Below, one piece after another: positions 17,294-28,453 of a DNA stretch of 64,000 nt. The notes beneath the pieces are model-generated. The model was not told the DNA's origin. It saw nothing but the letters and a program-made list of their open reading frames with translations, and did no database searches. Each line of letters opens with the position of its first letter. Position 1 is the first letter of the stretch. This stretch comes from Sphingobacterium sp. LZ7M1. GTDB lineage: Bacteria > Bacteroidota > Bacteroidia > Sphingobacteriales > Sphingobacteriaceae. Position numbers and translations under genes: made by a program. Location of the stretch: the NCBI RefSeq assembly GCF_024296865.1, contig NZ_CP101134.1:558001-622000 (forward strand). Reading direction: 5' to 3'.

Positions 17294-18781
17294 ATGAAAT
17301 CGAGTAAATCTATCATATTATGTGCAACTGGACTGACCTTATTATTTAGCAGTTGTAGGAAAGAAGAGTGGTTGAATCCACAACCCAAAACATTGATCAC
17401 CGATGTTACCGCGTTTAGTACACCAGAGCGTATTCTGAGTCAAGTTAATGGCTTGTATGCAAGCATGAAGGCTTCAAGCTACCTAGGGAGTTGGTACATA
17501 TTGATTTCTGATGTCAGGACGGGTGAATTTCACTGTAGCAACATGAATGCTGCTACGGGTGCCACCATGTATTCCATGTTACCCCAGACCACAACCTCCG
17601 ATGTCAATGATATTTGGGTGGCGACCTATGCGACAATCAACAAACTGAACGTTTTCTTGGATGGCTTAGATAATGGTGGTGATGCGGTATTGGATGCTGC
17701 CACAGCAAATAGCTACCGTGCAGAGGCACGACTGATCCGCGGCATGACCTATTATTATCTTTTGCAATTTTATGCAAGGCCATATTGGGATGGCAATGGT
17801 AGCAAACCAGGACTTCCGCTCCGTTTGAAAGGAAATACAGGACCAGGGAATTATGATTTGGAGCGAAGTACTGTTGCAGATACCTATAAACAAGTATTGG
17901 CAGACTTGGATTTTGCTGAACAAAACCTGCCAGCGAATTATACCTCAGCGTTCCTAAATACTACCAGAGCTCATAAAAACACGGCCATTGCTCTAAAAAC
18001 GAGAATTTACCTGAGCATGAGGGATTATGCCAAGGTAATCGCTGAAGCAAATAAGATTGTTCCTGCTTCAGCACCTTTCAGTGCAGGAACTGGGGTAGCC
18101 AATAAATTGGAAGGTAATTTTGAAGATCTCTTTAAGTCTCCTTACACTTCTTCGGAGTCGATTTTTTCAATGCCATTTACAAATAATGATGCTCCCGGAA
18201 GTGCCCTGTCCAGATATTATTTGCCAGGTACAGGTGACGGCGGTACATCTACCAGTAATGGTGCTGGTGAATATTCCCTGAATAAAGTGGAGGGAATCTA
18301 TGCTTCAGCGGAATGGTTGGGTACTGATGCCCGTAGGAAATTGACCAAAACAGGGACAAAGACGGGGAAAGCATGGTTAACGAAGTTTAATCAAGCATCT
18401 CCTTATATCGATTATGTTCCAGTAATCCGATATTCTGAGGTTTTGTTGAACCTTTCGGAAGCTTTGGCTAGATCCTCCAATACCGTAGATGCCCGCTCAT
18501 TAGCATTATTGAACGCGGTATATGGCCGCTCAAATCAAGGGGCATCCCTAACTGCAGGGTCATTTGCCAATGTAAACGCATATTTAAATAGAATCATCGA
18601 AGAACGTAGGATAGAATTCCTAGGTGAAGGAATTCGTAATGGTGACTTGATGCGTTTGGGATTAACCATTCCAGCGAAATCACAGCATGCCATTGCTGCC
18701 GTGCCGACTGATGATCCTGCTTATATTCTACCGATTCCAAGTAATGAATTGATATTGAATAATTTAATGGATAATAACTAA
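17294..18781 (+). CDS. SusD/RagB-family nutrient-binding lipoprotein
   Basis: SusD-like proteins sit as a lid over the SusC barrel and capture substrate at the cell surface. This 495-residue protein has a lipoprotein signal ending in LLFSSC (C21), then the family's NPQPKTLITDVTAFSTPERI start. It has TPR-like helices (YRAEARLIRGMTYYYLLQFYA) and the C-terminal RIIEERRIEFLGEGIRNGDLMR motif. It follows its SusC partner by 22 bp and precedes the S10 peptidase by 12 bp. Confidence 0.93.
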   Translation: MKSSKSIILCATGLTLLFSSCRKEEWLNPQPKTLITDVTAFSTPERILSQVNGLYASMKASSYLGSWYILISDVRTGEFHCSNMNAATGATMYSMLPQTTTSDVNDIWVATYATINKLNVFLDGLDNGGDAVLDAATANSYRAEARLIRGMTYYYLLQFYARPYWDGNGSKPGLPLRLKGNTGPGNYDLERSTVADTYKQVLADLDFAEQNLPANYTSAFLNTTRAHKNTAIALKTRIYLSMRDYAKVIAEANKIVPASAPFSAGTGVANKLEGNFEDLFKSPYTSSESIFSMPFTNNDAPGSALSRYYLPGTGDGGTSTSNGAGEYSLNKVEGIYASAEWLGTDARRKLTKTGTKTGKAWLTKFNQASPYIDYVPVIRYSEVLLNLSEALARSSNTVDARSLALLNAVYGRSNQGASLTAGSFANVNAYLNRIIEERRIEFLGEGIRNGDLMRLGLTIPAKSQHAIAAVPTDDPAYILPIPSNELILNNLMDNN

Positions 18782-18793
18782 AATAAATAATGT

Positions 18794-20347
18794 ATGAATG
18801 ATTATAAAATTAAGACGATTAGTTTCATAGCTTTCATGTTCATCTTTGGAGATCTATGGGCGCAGAGTTTAGCGCCCGTAATCCCAAGGGGGCCGCAATA
18901 CAGTAAAAACAAGGCCATCGAAACATTGAAACTTGATACGTCGGTAGTGTCTAACAATTCAGCCATCATTCCTGAAGTGGTAGAAACCAAGCATGTAGCC
19001 AAACTGAGGTCTGGTAGTATTGAGTATAAAGCCCAGTCAGGCTATATACAGTTGAAAGATGAAGACGGCAATCCCAAAGGGAATGTTTTCTTTATCGCGT
19101 ATGTTGCAACCAACCGGAAAGACCGGCCGGTTACTTTTGCATTCAATGGAGGTCCAGGTTCGGCCTCTGTTTGGGTTAATATGGGATTCATGGGGCCAAA
19201 GCGACCTAATTTGACGGAAGCTGGAGATGCCGTTTATCCATATAGCTACGGAGATAATCCGGAGACCTGGTTGGATAAGACGGATCTTGTATTCATTGAT
19301 CCGATCTCTACAGGTTACAGCCGTGCTGTAAAAGGGGAAGATCCCAAACAGTTTCATGGTTTTGTGGAGGATGTACAGTCGGTAGCCGACTTCATCAGGT
19401 TGTATGTAACCAAGAATGAACGCTGGAATTCCAAGAAGTATATCATGGGCGAAAGTTATGGAACGCCAAGGGCAGCCGGTCTTGTTCAATATTTACAGAA
19501 CCGATATAGTATGTATTTTGATGGAGTCATTATGTTGAGTTCTATATTAAATATGCAGACGGCAAGGTTTGAGATCGGGAATGACCTGCCTTATCATCTG
19601 TTTTTGCCAACCTATACGGCAACAGCCTATTACCATAAACAATTAGAACCTAGCTTACAGAGCAACCTGAGAGCGACATTGGATGAAGTTGAGAAATTTG
19701 CTAACAACGAATATATCTTGGCACTGAATAAAGGAACTGATTTAACAGAGCAAGAATATGATCAGATCGCGACTAAATTGGCTAGGTATACCGGTTTGAG
19801 CAAAGCCTATATCAAAGAGACCAACCTTAGGATCAACATCCATAAATTCTGTAAAGAATTAAGGCGCGATGAAGGATTGACGGTGGGAAGGCTTGATAGC
19901 CGTGCTATTGGTCGAGACTATGATGATTCGGGCGATCGTTTCGAATTTGATCCAGCAGGAAATACAGCAGGTACCTTTTCTTCGGCAATGAATCATTATA
20001 TTAGGACCGAACTTAAATTCAAGAATGAACTACCTTATGATTTTTCCGGTGGGGTATCCCCATGGAACTACAATAATGTTCAGAATAAATATTTAAATGC
20101 TTCAGAGCTATTGAGGCAAGCCATGTCTAAGAACCCTGACCTAAAGGTTTGGGTAATTGGTGGGTATTATGATTTGGCAACGCCTTATCATGCTGCTGAA
20201 TATGTTATGAAACATATGAATTTAAGGCCAGAACAGAAATCGAAAGTATCATTTACCTATTACGAGGCAGGGCACATGGTGTACATGCCGAAGGATTGCA
20301 TGGTACAGCTAAATAAAGATGCAGATGAATTTTACAAGAAAAACTAA
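18794..20347 (+). CDS. S10-family serine carboxypeptidase
   Basis: S10 enzymes remove C-terminal amino acids from peptides. The 517-residue product has a signal peptide (cleavage near LWAQS, about residue 24), the FNGGPGSASV oxyanion-hole motif, nucleophile S221 in MGESYGTPRA, D460 in GGYYDLATP and H494 in EAGHMVYMP, so the triad is complete. It is exported, probably to the periplasm. It lies 12 bp after the SusD gene and overlaps the next S9 peptidase gene by 29 bases, which supports co-translation and a shared peptide-degrading role. Confidence 0.9.
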   Translation: MNDYKIKTISFIAFMFIFGDLWAQSLAPVIPRGPQYSKNKAIETLKLDTSVVSNNSAIIPEVVETKHVAKLRSGSIEYKAQSGYIQLKDEDGNPKGNVFFIAYVATNRKDRPVTFAFNGGPGSASVWVNMGFMGPKRPNLTEAGDAVYPYSYGDNPETWLDKTDLVFIDPISTGYSRAVKGEDPKQFHGFVEDVQSVADFIRLYVTKNERWNSKKYIMGESYGTPRAAGLVQYLQNRYSMYFDGVIMLSSILNMQTARFEIGNDLPYHLFLPTYTATAYYHKQLEPSLQSNLRATLDEVEKFANNEYILALNKGTDLTEQEYDQIATKLARYTGLSKAYIKETNLRINIHKFCKELRRDEGLTVGRLDSRAIGRDYDDSGDRFEFDPAGNTAGTFSSAMNHYIRTELKFKNELPYDFSGGVSPWNYNNVQNKYLNASELLRQAMSKNPDLKVWVIGGYYDLATPYHAAEYVMKHMNLRPEQKSKVSFTYYEAGHMVYMPKDCMVQLNKDADEFYKKN

Positions 20348-22748
20348 CCGAAATTATTTGAAAGCAGGATTTTTCATTGCTTTCTTGGCAGGTTCAACCA
20401 TGACCCATGCGCAGGAGGCAATCAAGTATCAATTACCTCCTCAATCCATCGTTGATCTTGTGGATGCCCCACAGATACCAATGGAGGAGTTCAGTCCAGA
20501 TGGACGGTACATGTTGGTACTGGAAGTTCCAGGTTTTCAAACCATCATTCAAGCTTCACAACCTGTATTAGGTGTTGCCGGCTTGAGGATCAATCCCATT
20601 AGTAATACCACTGTAGCAGAGAATCTGGGGACATTCAAAGGTCTGAAGATTCGTGATTTGAGCAATGGCTCAGAGTTCAGCATCCAAGGGCTACCTCAGG
20701 ACTTACAGATTGCCGATGTAAAATGGTCATCCAAACCTGGTGTATTTGCCTTTTTGAATAAATCATTAGAGGATACGGAACTATGGCTTGCCGACCTGAA
20801 CAGTAAAACAGCTAAAAAGTTGTTGAGCAAGGTCAATGACACCTACGGAAGTACCTTTCAATGGAATGGAGATGGAACAGCTTTGCTTGCCCAGCAAGTG
20901 AATGCTTCAAGAGGATCCGTTCCTGTCCAAAATCCTGTGCCTACAGGTCCTGTAGTGCAGGAAAACCTTGGCGGAATCACCCCTTCAAGAACTTATCAGA
21001 ACCTATTGGCAAATGGATACGATGAGACCCTAATGGAATATTACCTGACTTCAGACCTTATCGAGGTCGATCTTCAGGGGAATGCCAAGCCTATTGGAAT
21101 TAAGGGCATCTTTAAATCTGTTTCCTATTCTCCAGATGGAAAATATATCCTGACAGAAAAGGTCGTTAAGCCCTATTCTTACTTGGTTCCCATCTACCTG
21201 TTTCCGGCAGAAGTGACCGTTTATTCTTCAACTGGATCAAAAGTAAAAGATATCTATACCATCCCATTAGCGGATAAAATGCCGATTTCATTTGATGCGG
21301 TATTGGAAGGCCCTCGAGATTTCGAATGGCGAAAAGATAAGGATGCTTCCTTGGTTTATGTGAAGGCATTGGATAAAGGCGATCCTAATATGAAGACCGA
21401 GGTCCGTGATGAATTATTTGAAATCGGAGCGCCATTTGATCTTTCTTCTTCAAATAAGATATTCTCAGGGACCTATCGCGTTAGGGATATTCAATGGGGA
21501 GATGGAGTGGCTATCGTTTCAGAAAACTGGCGAAAGGACCGGTCCTCAAAATTGACATTAATCAACCCGAGGACCAATCAGGTAGTTAAAGTGCTTTCAA
21601 CCCGCAAGTCTGAGGATACCTATACCGATCCAGGAAGCTTTGTAAAAAATGAAAAAGGACAGTTGCTGACAGATGGCAAAGGTTCTGTTTTCACGCAAGG
21701 ATTAGGAGCTTCTCCAGAAGGAGATCGCCCATTCCTGATGAAATGGAATGTTCAGAATGGTAAACAGGATACCTTATACAAATCTAAACGTGGCTATTAT
21801 GAAGAACCGATCTTCTTCAACAATACCGGAGTACTGTATGTCTCTAGGGAATCTGCAAAAGATGCTCCGAATGTCTATTCGGTAAATATCAAGAACAAGA
21901 AGGAAACGAAGATTACCAACTTTGCAGATCCATACCCAAGTATTGCAAATGTTCAGAAATCCTTATTGTCTTACCCAAGAAAAGACGGATTGAACCTTTC
22001 AGGAACGCTATATGTGCCGGCGGATTTCAAAAAAGGCGATGCTCCATTACCTGTTTTGGTATGGGCATACCCGCGTGAATTTAAGACCAAAGAGGCAGCG
22101 GGACAGGTAAAAGGATCACCAAATAGGTTCCCACGCTTGGCCTTCCGTTCTCCGGTTTACTGGGTGACCCAAGGATACGCAGTCGTGGATCAAGCTGATA
22201 TGCCAATCGTTGGTGAAGGTACTTCTGAACCTAACGACACCTTTGTTGAGCAGATCAAGGATAATGCAAGTGCATTGATAGAGCATATTGTAGGTCTAGG
22301 TGTGGCTGACCGCAACAGAATTGGAGTTGGTGGCCACTCCTACGGAGCCTTTATGACGGCCAATTTATTGGCACATACTGATTTGTTTGCCGCTGGTATT
22401 GCCAGAAGTGGAGCCTATAACAGAACTTTGACTCCATTTGGATTCCAAGGCGAGGCAAGGACCTATTGGCAAGCCAAAGACACTTATGATGCCATGTCGC
22501 CATTTACCTATGCGCCACAGATCAAGAGACCATTATTGATGACCCATGGTATGGACGATGAGAACTCAGGGACATTCCCTATACAGAGCGAGCGTCTTTA
22601 TGCAGCGATTAAAGGGCATGGTGGAATCGTGCGTTTGGTGATGTTGCCTAAGGAGTTCCATGGCTACAGAAGTAGGGAAGGAGTCCTTCATACCTTCTGG
22701 GAACAACATCAATGGCTAGAGAAATATGTAAAAAACAATAAAAAATGA
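20319..22748 (+). CDS. S9-family peptidase of the glutamyl-endopeptidase-like (S9D) type
   Basis: This 809-residue enzyme has a signal segment (about 12-32), a beta-propeller-like middle and a C-terminal prolyl-oligopeptidase domain. Its triad is S674 in GGHSYGAFM, D747 in HGMDDENSGTFP and H781 in KEFHGYRSREG. The NSGTFPIQSERLY and FHGYRSRE stretches resemble the glutamyl-endopeptidase subgroup rather than DPP IV. An ATG two codons downstream is an equally possible start. It overlaps the upstream S10 gene by 29 bases and the downstream M14 gene by four (ATGA), so it is tightly coupled. Confidence 0.88.
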   Translation: MQMNFTRKTNRNYLKAGFFIAFLAGSTMTHAQEAIKYQLPPQSIVDLVDAPQIPMEEFSPDGRYMLVLEVPGFQTIIQASQPVLGVAGLRINPISNTTVAENLGTFKGLKIRDLSNGSEFSIQGLPQDLQIADVKWSSKPGVFAFLNKSLEDTELWLADLNSKTAKKLLSKVNDTYGSTFQWNGDGTALLAQQVNASRGSVPVQNPVPTGPVVQENLGGITPSRTYQNLLANGYDETLMEYYLTSDLIEVDLQGNAKPIGIKGIFKSVSYSPDGKYILTEKVVKPYSYLVPIYLFPAEVTVYSSTGSKVKDIYTIPLADKMPISFDAVLEGPRDFEWRKDKDASLVYVKALDKGDPNMKTEVRDELFEIGAPFDLSSSNKIFSGTYRVRDIQWGDGVAIVSENWRKDRSSKLTLINPRTNQVVKVLSTRKSEDTYTDPGSFVKNEKGQLLTDGKGSVFTQGLGASPEGDRPFLMKWNVQNGKQDTLYKSKRGYYEEPIFFNNTGVLYVSRESAKDAPNVYSVNIKNKKETKITNFADPYPSIANVQKSLLSYPRKDGLNLSGTLYVPADFKKGDAPLPVLVWAYPREFKTKEAAGQVKGSPNRFPRLAFRSPVYWVTQGYAVVDQADMPIVGEGTSEPNDTFVEQIKDNASALIEHIVGLGVADRNRIGVGGHSYGAFMTANLLAHTDLFAAGIARSGAYNRTLTPFGFQGEARTYWQAKDTYDAMSPFTYAPQIKRPLLMTHGMDDENSGTFPIQSERLYAAIKGHGGIVRLVMLPKEFHGYRSREGVLHTFWEQHQWLEKYVKNNKK

Positions 22749-25447
22749 TTAAGAATACCATAAAATCGATTCTGGTAGCCTTATTGATTGGGCAGTTCAA
22801 CTATGGAACGGCGCAACAGGTTACCAATCCGAAAACACATTTTGGATTCAATATCGGTGATGACTATATGCTTGCCAACTACAAACAGATGGAAAGCTAT
22901 TTTTTAAAAGTTGCCAAAGAATCCAACAGAGTACTCATACAGGACGGGGGACTAACAGAAGAGGGCAGGAGACAACACCTGATCATTATCTCTTCTCCTG
23001 AGAACCTGAAGAACATTGAAAAATACCGTAAGATATCCCAAACCTTAGGTCGTGCCGAAGGAATCACTGAAGCCGAAGCGAAGGAGCTTTCCCTGGCAGG
23101 AAAACCTGTGGTATGGATTGATGGAGGTATGCACTCCAATGAGATGGTTGGATCGCATCAATTAATTGAAACCTTCTATCAGTTGACCAACCGGAATGAT
23201 GCTGAAATCAACAATTACTTGGATAAAGTGGTGGTCCTGATGTGGCATGTCAATCCAGACGGTCAGGATCTATTGGCAGATTGGTATATGCAATATGATG
23301 ACAAGGAAAAGCGTAACATGTCCATTCCTACCTTGTACCAGAAATATGTAGGTCATGATAACAACCGTGATTTCTTTATGTTCAACATGAAGGAAGCTAG
23401 CAACCTTGCCAAGGTAGTCTATGTAGATTGGTTGCCGCAGATCATCTATAACCATCACCAAACCTCTCCAGATGGCACTATTGTCGCTGGTCCGCCATAT
23501 CGTGATCCATTCAACCATGTATTCGATCCATTATTGGTGACCGGAATTGATGGTGTTGGATTTGCAATGATCAACCGCCTTAATGAAGAAGATAAACCTG
23601 GCTATGTCCGCATGGATCAATCTGGATTTTCTACTTGGTGGAATGGAGGATTGAGAACTGCTCCATATTTCCATAACATGATCGGTATCTTGACTGAAAT
23701 TACAGGACATCCAACCCCTTCAGAGATTCCATTGGTAGCAGAAAGGCAGATCCCTAGAAATGGCTTGCCTTTCCCTATTGCACCTCAAAAGTGGAATTTC
23801 AAGAAATCAATTGACTATTCCGTCTCGATGAACTTCGCCATCCTAGATTATGCTGCGCGTAATGGCGATAAATTATTGTACAATATCTACAAGATGGGTA
23901 AAAACTCCATTGACCGAGGGAATGAGGATTACTGGACAAAATACCCTAAATATGCCGAGTCCATTGAGAAAACCTATGATGCAGATGTAGCGGCAGGTAA
24001 GGTGAAGAAAGAAGAAAGCAATACTTTCTACCGTTCAAAAACCATCCCTAAAAGCTATTATGATGCTATTTTCGCTGATAAGTCTAAACGCGACCCAAGG
24101 GCTTTCATATTATCGGCCGATCAAGAAGATTTCGGAACTGCCGTTAAATTTGTGAATACCTTGATCAAATCCGGAGTATATGTTTATCAAGCGAACGCTG
24201 ACTTTAGTGTGAATGGAAAGAACTATCCAAAGGGTTCCATCGTAGTGAAAACCAATCAAGCCTTCAGGCCGCAGGTATTGGATATGTTCGAACCTCAAGA
24301 TCACCCACACGATGTGGAATATGAGGGAGGGCCTCCAATCCGTCCGTATGATGCAGCAGGCTGGACCTTGGCTATGCAAATGGGTGTGGAATACGATAAA
24401 GTATATGATGATTTCAATGCGCCTTTACAGAAAAAAGAAACAGGTGTTCTGTTGAGCCCATTGGCTAGAGAGGTTGCCTCTTCAAAAGGTGGATATCTGA
24501 TCAATGGAAAAGCAAATGATGCTTATTTGGCGATCAACCAACTATTGAAAGCTGGCGTGAAAGTATTCCGTGACCTTGATTCAAAAGATTTCTATGTCGA
24601 TGCAAAAGCAGCAGCTAAGGTGAAAGAATTTGGTGCTAGCTTAGGCTTGGAAAGCAAAGCGGTTTCGAGCAAGCCAAAACAATTGAAACCAGTTGAAGCC
24701 ATTAAGATCGGTTTATTTGACCATTATGGTGGTAGTATGCCTTCAGGTTGGGTAAGATGGATGTTGGAGCAATATGGATTTGACTACAAATTATTCTACC
24801 CTCAAGATATTGACAACAGTAGCATTAAAGATTATGATGTGCTGTTGTTCGTAGGTCAGGGTATTCCGGCGTTTGGTTCCAATGCTTCAGGCCGTTCGGT
24901 AGACGCAAGCATCGTTCCGGATCAATATAAACACATGTTGGGTTCAGTAACAGCTGCCAAGTCCATCCCTGTGCTTAAAACCTTTGTGGAAAATGGAGGA
25001 CAGATCGTAACTATTGGTGCTTCATCAGAACTGGTTTACCATTTTAACCTTCCGGTTGAAAATCCATTGATGGAAATGGGCAAGGATGGCAAGAAAGTGA
25101 AGTTGTCCAGTGTGAAGTTTTATGTTCCTACGAGTATTTTAAAAGCTGAAGCGGATATCAGTAAGCCTGAGAACTACGGATTGGATAAAGACCTGAACAT
25201 TGTGTTCAATAACAGTCCGGTCTTTAAGTTCCAGAATTCGGACAATCTGTATTCATTAGGATCCATTAACTCTGATCATTCGCTATTGAGTGGTTGGGCC
25301 CATGGACAGCAATATTTAAAGGATGTCAATATTGGATTGGTATCCAAGATTGGAAAAGGGAAATTAGTGGCCATTGGTCCTGAGATCACGAACAGGGCAC
25401 AAAGCCATGGAACATTCAAAATGTTATTTAATCAACTATACCGATAA
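22745..25447 (+). CDS. M14-family zinc carboxypeptidase with a C-terminal GATase-like domain
   Basis: This 900-residue exported enzyme (signal to about residue 23) has the M14 zinc site H130-x-x-E133 in GGMHSNEMVG and the NNRD substrate-binding pair. The third His is around 237-238 (IYNHHQTSPDG), and the catalytic Glu E318 lies in ILTEITGHP. After about residue 660 a second domain starts (IKIGLFDHYGGSMPSGWVRW, then YDVLLFVGQG), resembling a class I glutamine-amidotransferase/DJ-1-like fold. This arrangement occurs in Bacteroidota M14-like proteins. It is the last gene of the SusCD operon and is coupled to the S9 gene by ATGA. A hairpin at 25453-25474 ends the unit. Confidence 0.85.
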   Translation: MIKNTIKSILVALLIGQFNYGTAQQVTNPKTHFGFNIGDDYMLANYKQMESYFLKVAKESNRVLIQDGGLTEEGRRQHLIIISSPENLKNIEKYRKISQTLGRAEGITEAEAKELSLAGKPVVWIDGGMHSNEMVGSHQLIETFYQLTNRNDAEINNYLDKVVVLMWHVNPDGQDLLADWYMQYDDKEKRNMSIPTLYQKYVGHDNNRDFFMFNMKEASNLAKVVYVDWLPQIIYNHHQTSPDGTIVAGPPYRDPFNHVFDPLLVTGIDGVGFAMINRLNEEDKPGYVRMDQSGFSTWWNGGLRTAPYFHNMIGILTEITGHPTPSEIPLVAERQIPRNGLPFPIAPQKWNFKKSIDYSVSMNFAILDYAARNGDKLLYNIYKMGKNSIDRGNEDYWTKYPKYAESIEKTYDADVAAGKVKKEESNTFYRSKTIPKSYYDAIFADKSKRDPRAFILSADQEDFGTAVKFVNTLIKSGVYVYQANADFSVNGKNYPKGSIVVKTNQAFRPQVLDMFEPQDHPHDVEYEGGPPIRPYDAAGWTLAMQMGVEYDKVYDDFNAPLQKKETGVLLSPLAREVASSKGGYLINGKANDAYLAINQLLKAGVKVFRDLDSKDFYVDAKAAAKVKEFGASLGLESKAVSSKPKQLKPVEAIKIGLFDHYGGSMPSGWVRWMLEQYGFDYKLFYPQDIDNSSIKDYDVLLFVGQGIPAFGSNASGRSVDASIVPDQYKHMLGSVTAAKSIPVLKTFVENGGQIVTIGASSELVYHFNLPVENPLMEMGKDGKKVKLSSVKFYVPTSILKAEADISKPENYGLDKDLNIVFNNSPVFKFQNSDNLYSLGSINSDHSLLSGWAHGQQYLKDVNIGLVSKIGKGKLVAIGPEITNRAQSHGTFKMLFNQLYR

Positions 25448-25452
25448 AAATA

Positions 25453-25474
25453 AAGGGAGCGAAAGCTCCCTTTT
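25453..25474. terminator. Shared terminator of the SusCD-peptidase operon and uvrA
   Basis: AAAGGGAGC-GAAA-GCTCCCTTTT is a tight hairpin with a T-run on the + strand and a matching A-run for the minus strand, between convergent genes. Confidence 0.85.
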
Positions 25475-25475
25475 A

Positions 25476-28325
25476 TTATTTATTGTAGTTCATCTCTATT
25501 TTCAGGAATCTTCCTGTTTCAGAGTTTTTCTGTTTGATCAATTCCTCCGGTGTACCTTGGAAAAGGACTTTTCCACCGTTTTTACCACCTTCAGGCCCCA
25601 TATCAATGACCCAATCGGCCGCTTTGATGACATCTAGGTTATGCTCAATGATCAGAACCGTATTACCTCGGTCAACCAAGCGATTGATTACTCCCAGCAA
25701 TACATTGACGTCCTCGAAATGTAGCCCTGTCGTTGGTTCATCCAATATATAGAAGGTCTTTCCGGTATCTTTTTTAGAAAGTTCCGTTGCCAATTTTACC
25801 CTTTGGGCCTCGCCACCAGAAAGGGTTGTCGACGATTGTCCCAAGGTAATATAGCCTAGACCTACATCCTGTAGGGTCTTTATTTTCCGATAGATGGAGG
25901 GGATATTTTCGAAGAAGGTTACCGCTTCATCGATGCTCATGTCCAGTACATCTGAAATGGATTTTCCACGATATCTGACCTCTAAAGTCTCTCGGTTGTA
26001 GCGCTTTCCGTTACAGGTTTCACAGGGAACCTGAACATCAGGCAAAAAGTTCATCTCAATGATCTTCATCCCCGCACCTTGACAGGTTTCACATCTTCCG
26101 CCCTTCACGTTGAAGGAAAAGCGTCCAGGTTTGTAACCCCTGATCTTCGCTTCTGGTAACTGTACATATAAAGCACGGATATCGGAGAATACACCGGTAT
26201 AAGTGGAAGGGTTTGACCTTGGCGTCCTCCCGATTGGAGACTGATCGATTTCAATCACCTTATCGATGTTTTCCAAGCCTTCGATCTTTGTGTAAGGTAG
26301 CGGTTTAGCTTTTGCCCTAAAGAAATGGTGGTTCAAGATTGGGTATAGGGTGTTGGTGATCAAACTAGACTTGCCAGAGCCCGATACGCCCGTTACAAGC
26401 ACCAATTCTCCTAAAGGGATGTCTATGCTCACATTCTTTAAGTTGTGGCCTGTAGCGCCTTTTAAAGTAAGTGTATGGCCGTTTCCTTTTCTTCTTTCAT
26501 CAGGTATCTTGATTTCACGGGTACCATTCAGGTAATCTGTCGTCAAGGTGTTTTCCTTCATCAATTGTTTCGGGGTACCTTGGGCCACGACTTTCCCTCC
26601 GTGAACTCCCGCAGCCGGTCCCATATCGATGACATAATCCGAATGTAGGATCATGTCCTTGTCATGCTCCACGACCAAAATGGAGTTACCGATATCGCGA
26701 AGATTTTTAAGGGCATTGATCAAGCGTTCATTATCACGTTGGTGCAGACCGATACTCGGCTCATCCAAGATATAAAGTACATTTACCAATTGTGAACCGA
26801 TCTGTGTGGCAAGGCGGATACGTTGAGCCTCTCCACCGGATAAGCTTTTGGAGCTGCGGTTTAAGGTCAGGTAATTTAGGCCTACATCCAACAGGAATCC
26901 AATCCTGGTCTTGATTTCCTTGATGATTTCCGTGGCAATGATGTTCTGTCTTTCCGAAAGCCTGTCTTCAACAGCATCAAACCATTCATTCAAGGCTACA
27001 ATATCCATTTCTGCCAATTCCGAAATGTTCTTATCAGCAACTTTGATATGTAGCGATTCTTTTTTCAAGCGCGCTCCATGGCATTCTGGACAAACAACCT
27101 GTGTACGGAATTCATCCAAGCCCTGTGCGTCATCGCTGTATTTTGCGCTCATTTCCTCCAACATCTTGAAGATGCCGGCGAATTGTACCTTATATTCCCT
27201 GGCTCCATAAGAACCGTAGGAAACCGTTAAGCTTATCGGTTCCTCTTCTCCAAAAAGAAGGTTGTCGATCAGTTCCTCGGATAGCTTGTCGATAGGGGTC
27301 GTTAAAGAAAAATCATATTTCTTGGCCACTGCTTTCAGTACCGCAAAGTTCCAGGAATCTTTTACTGGTCCCAATGGTATTATTCCGCCTTTTTGTATGC
27401 TTTGGCTTCTATCAGGGATAACGATCTTTTTGTCGATTTCATAGATATATCCCAAACCATCACATTTAGGACAGGCTCCATAAGGGGAGTTAAAGGAAAA
27501 AGTGTTAGGTTGCGGTTCATCATAGGAAATCCCAGATTCCGCATCCATTAAATATCGACTGAAAAATTGCTCCTTATTTTCTTTATTGGCAATCTTGATG
27601 ATCCCTTTGGCAGTTTTTAAGGCTTGGCCAATGGAGGTAAAGAGTCTTTTCCTTGATTCCTTCTCCACAATGATCCGATCCACGACAATCTCGATATCAT
27701 GGATTTTATAACGGTCGACCTGCATTTTAGGAGCTATATCCAATATTTCTCCATCCACACGTACCTTGGTATAGCCCTGTTTCCTGATTTGTTCAAAAAG
27801 TTCGCGGTAATGACCTTTACGGCCCTTCACCACAGGGGCTAGTACATAGATGCCTTCACCATTGAATTCATTGAGGATACGGTCTGTGATTTCGTCATCA
27901 GACATGCGTTCCATCTTTTTGCCGGTCACATAAGAGTAGGCTTCCCCGATCCTTGCATATAGCAATCTCAGGAAGTCATATATTTCTGTTATGGTTCCTA
28001 CGGTCGATCTTGGGTTTTTGGAAGTGGTTTTTTGTTCAATCGAAATAACGGGACTCAGGCCAGAGATTTTGTCTACGTCCGGTCTTTCCATTCCTCCCAA
28101 AAATTGGCGGCTGTAGGCAGAGAAAGTCTCCATATACCGTCTTTGTCCTTCGGCATAGATCGTGTCAAAAGCCAACGAAGATTTACCGCTGCCACTTAAT
28201 CCCGTGATAACGACAAGTTGGTTTCTTGGAAATGATACATCGATGTTTTTAAGGTTGTGTACGCGGGCACCAAATACTTCTAATTCGCTTTGATCCCCAA
28301 GGTCTACTGCTTTTTTTACGGCCAT
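25476..28325 (-). CDS. uvrA: Excinuclease ABC subunit A
   Basis: UvrA is the damage-sensing ATPase of nucleotide excision repair and loads UvrB. The 949-residue product has two ABC modules with Walker A motifs GLSGSGKSS (about 42-50) and GVSGSGKSS (about 645). ABC signatures are [12 protein letters not shown] and [12 protein letters not shown]. Zinc-binding Cys pairs include [18 protein letters not shown] and the CETCQGAG...[10 protein letters not shown] site. Length is normal. A TAACTTTG -7 element at 28356-28349 precedes the ATG, without a clear -33. The usual partner uvrB is not in the window. Confidence 0.97.
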   Translation of the reverse strand: MAVKKAVDLGDQSELEVFGARVHNLKNIDVSFPRNQLVVITGLSGSGKSSLAFDTIYAEGQRRYMETFSAYSRQFLGGMERPDVDKISGLSPVISIEQKTTSKNPRSTVGTITEIYDFLRLLYARIGEAYSYVTGKKMERMSDDEITDRILNEFNGEGIYVLAPVVKGRKGHYRELFEQIRKQGYTKVRVDGEILDIAPKMQVDRYKIHDIEIVVDRIIVEKESRKRLFTSIGQALKTAKGIIKIANKENKEQFFSRYLMDAESGISYDEPQPNTFSFNSPYGACPKCDGLGYIYEIDKKIVIPDRSQSIQKGGIIPLGPVKDSWNFAVLKAVAKKYDFSLTTPIDKLSEELIDNLLFGEEEPISLTVSYGSYGAREYKVQFAGIFKMLEEMSAKYSDDAQGLDEFRTQVVCPECHGARLKKESLHIKVADKNISELAEMDIVALNEWFDAVEDRLSERQNIIATEIIKEIKTRIGFLLDVGLNYLTLNRSSKSLSGGEAQRIRLATQIGSQLVNVLYILDEPSIGLHQRDNERLINALKNLRDIGNSILVVEHDKDMILHSDYVIDMGPAAGVHGGKVVAQGTPKQLMKENTLTTDYLNGTREIKIPDERRKGNGHTLTLKGATGHNLKNVSIDIPLGELVLVTGVSGSGKSSLITNTLYPILNHHFFRAKAKPLPYTKIEGLENIDKVIEIDQSPIGRTPRSNPSTYTGVFSDIRALYVQLPEAKIRGYKPGRFSFNVKGGRCETCQGAGMKIIEMNFLPDVQVPCETCNGKRYNRETLEVRYRGKSISDVLDMSIDEAVTFFENIPSIYRKIKTLQDVGLGYITLGQSSTTLSGGEAQRVKLATELSKKDTGKTFYILDEPTTGLHFEDVNVLLGVINRLVDRGNTVLIIEHNLDVIKAADWVIDMGPEGGKNGGKVLFQGTPEELIKQKNSETGRFLKIEMNYNK

Positions 28326-28453
28326 TAATCTCTCCTTTTAGCAAAATGCAAAGTTACAGATTTTTAGCTAAGGATTTTTATTTGCTCAACCCTAATCTAC
28401 TATTAGGCAGGATTATTGAAAAGTATTACCTTTAAACTACAAAGCACATCAAC

